Shown piece after piece: positions 63,512-64,000 of a stretch of DNA of 64,000 nt. Source of the DNA: Ensifer sp. MPMI2T (GTDB taxonomy: Bacteria; Pseudomonadota; Alphaproteobacteria; Rhizobiales; Rhizobiaceae); the NCBI RefSeq assembly GCF_004827385.1, contig NZ_SRXN01000003.1, forward strand, positions 283,819-347,818. Direction: 5' to 3'. A model generated the notes under the pieces. It was not told the origin of the DNA and made no database searches. It saw only the letters and a program-made list of their open reading frames with translations. The translations under genes were made by a program, and so were the position numbers. Positions within the stretch are counted from its first letter, which is position 1. Each line of letters starts with the position of its first letter.

Positions 63512-64000
63512 GTGGCAGAGACGTCCGATCTTCGTATCATCGTTCTGGGGGCCGCCGCCGGCGGCGGCCTTCCGCAGTGGAATTGCGGCTGCCTGAACTG
63601 CACGCTGGCGCGCGATCCGGGCTCCGCCCTCAAGCCGCAAAGCCAATCATCGCTGGCCGTCAGCCGCGATGGCGAAGCCTGGGCGGTGTTCAATGCCTCT
63701 CCCGACATCCGCCAGCAGATTGAGCACAATCGTCCGCTGCAGCCGCGCCGGCTGCGCCACAGCCCGATCAAGAGCGTGGTGCTGACCAACGGCGATATCG
63801 ATCATCTCGCCGGGCTTCTCGTTTTGCGGGAGAAACAGCCGTTCACGCTGTTTTCCACCGCTTCGGTCGGTGCGATCATCGCCGACAACCCGGTCTTCGG
63901 CGTGCTCGATCCGGAGCTGGTTGCACGGCGGAGCGTCGCGATCGAGGAAGCCTTCTTTCCGCTTCCCGACCTCGAGGCGCGGCTCTTCGCCGTTCCCGGC
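63512..64000 (+). CDS. pqqB: PQQ biosynthesis protein PqqB, N-terminal part (runs off window)
   Basis: 163 codons to the window end. MAETSDLRIIVLGAAAGGGL then PQWNCGCLNC (zinc-type Cys set) and VVLTNGDIDHLAGLLVLRE, a degenerate MBL-fold metal motif. The GTG at 63512 has GGAGG seven bases upstream; an in-frame ATG at 63482 is less supported. Acts in PQQ maturation; pqqCDE presumably follow beyond the window. Confidence 0.93.
   Translation, partial: MAETSDLRIIVLGAAAGGGLPQWNCGCLNCTLARDPGSALKPQSQSSLAVSRDGEAWAVFNASPDIRQQIEHNRPLQPRRLRHSPIKSVVLTNGDIDHLAGLLVLREKQPFTLFSTASVGAIIADNPVFGVLDPELVARRSVAIEEAFFPLPDLEARLFAVPG

Noticed and set aside
1..64000. CRISPR arrays, tRNA or rRNA genes, insertion sequences
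   Set aside because: No regularly spaced repeats, no cloverleaf or rRNA stretch and no transposase frame were recognised by eye.

Overview
The window reads as part of a secondary replicon (chromid) of a Sinorhizobium/Ensifer-type alphaproteobacterium. The reasons are high GC, rhizobial intergenic mosaic (RIME-like) repeats scattered between genes, and a gene set (hut, phosphonate/phosphate ABC operon, minCDE, xoxF/pqq) that I recall as carried by pSymB in S. meliloti. Species and replicon are inference; no search could be run.

Layout. 1-1.6 kb: end of a histidine-utilisation operon (hutH partial, hutI) with a HutC-type operator. 2-3.8 kb: divergent MFS exporter and ArsR regulator with a repeated operator. 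3.9-11.1 kb: leftward phosphonate/phosphate operon phnC-D-E1-E2-(DUF1045)-phnM-phnN, interrupted by two repeat elements. 11.4-17.3 kb: copper island headed by a MerR/CueR-like promoter (Cys/His-rich head protein, lipoprotein, TolC-like protein, CopA-type oxidase, cupredoxin, CusF-like protein), then a class III cyclase. 17.5-19.5 kb: minCDE with a perfect CtrA box. 19.7-28.2 kb: DUF3775 protein, UspA protein with an FNR/FixK-like box, kinase-like fusion, and a second copper operon (head protein, multicopper oxidase, CopA P-type ATPase, DUF2933, SRPBCC), also with an FNR/FixK-like box. 28.2-30.7 kb: gluconate locus (LacI-type regulator, gluconokinase, 5'-deleted gluconate permease) with three copies of one operator. 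31-35.1 kb: large LuxR-type ATPase regulator, two small unknown proteins, a cytochrome c. 35.2-42.6 kb: AraC-linked operon (YcaC-like hydrolase, XapX, Tat amidohydrolase, DoxX, MFS) and a LysR regulator. 42.6-48 kb: FAD oxidoreductase, archease-RtcB pair, a 24-residue membrane peptide behind an EcfG-type promoter, a membrane protein, and an RNase Z fragment. 48.2-50 kb: lone AmmeMemoRadiSam radical-SAM protein and NnrU.

50.3-64 kb is a coherent lanthanide/PQQ alcohol-oxidation region: XoxJ-like binding protein, PedF/XoxG-like cytochrome c, a PQQ-associated ABC system (binding protein, YVTN propeller, ATPase, permease), pseudoazurin, hybrid histidine kinase, FIST sensor, NarL-type response regulator, XoxF dehydrogenase with the lanthanide-type Asp-x-Asp, pqqA and the start of pqqB. 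The most interesting signal is a shared motif (ACCWWGGTCGYATT core) found at the cytochrome/ABC divergent promoter as an 18-bp perfect inverted repeat, in front of pseudoazurin, and twice between xoxF and pqqA. It looks like the operator of one regulon, probably read by the regulators encoded in the same cluster, and it ties pseudoazurin to the XoxF electron path.
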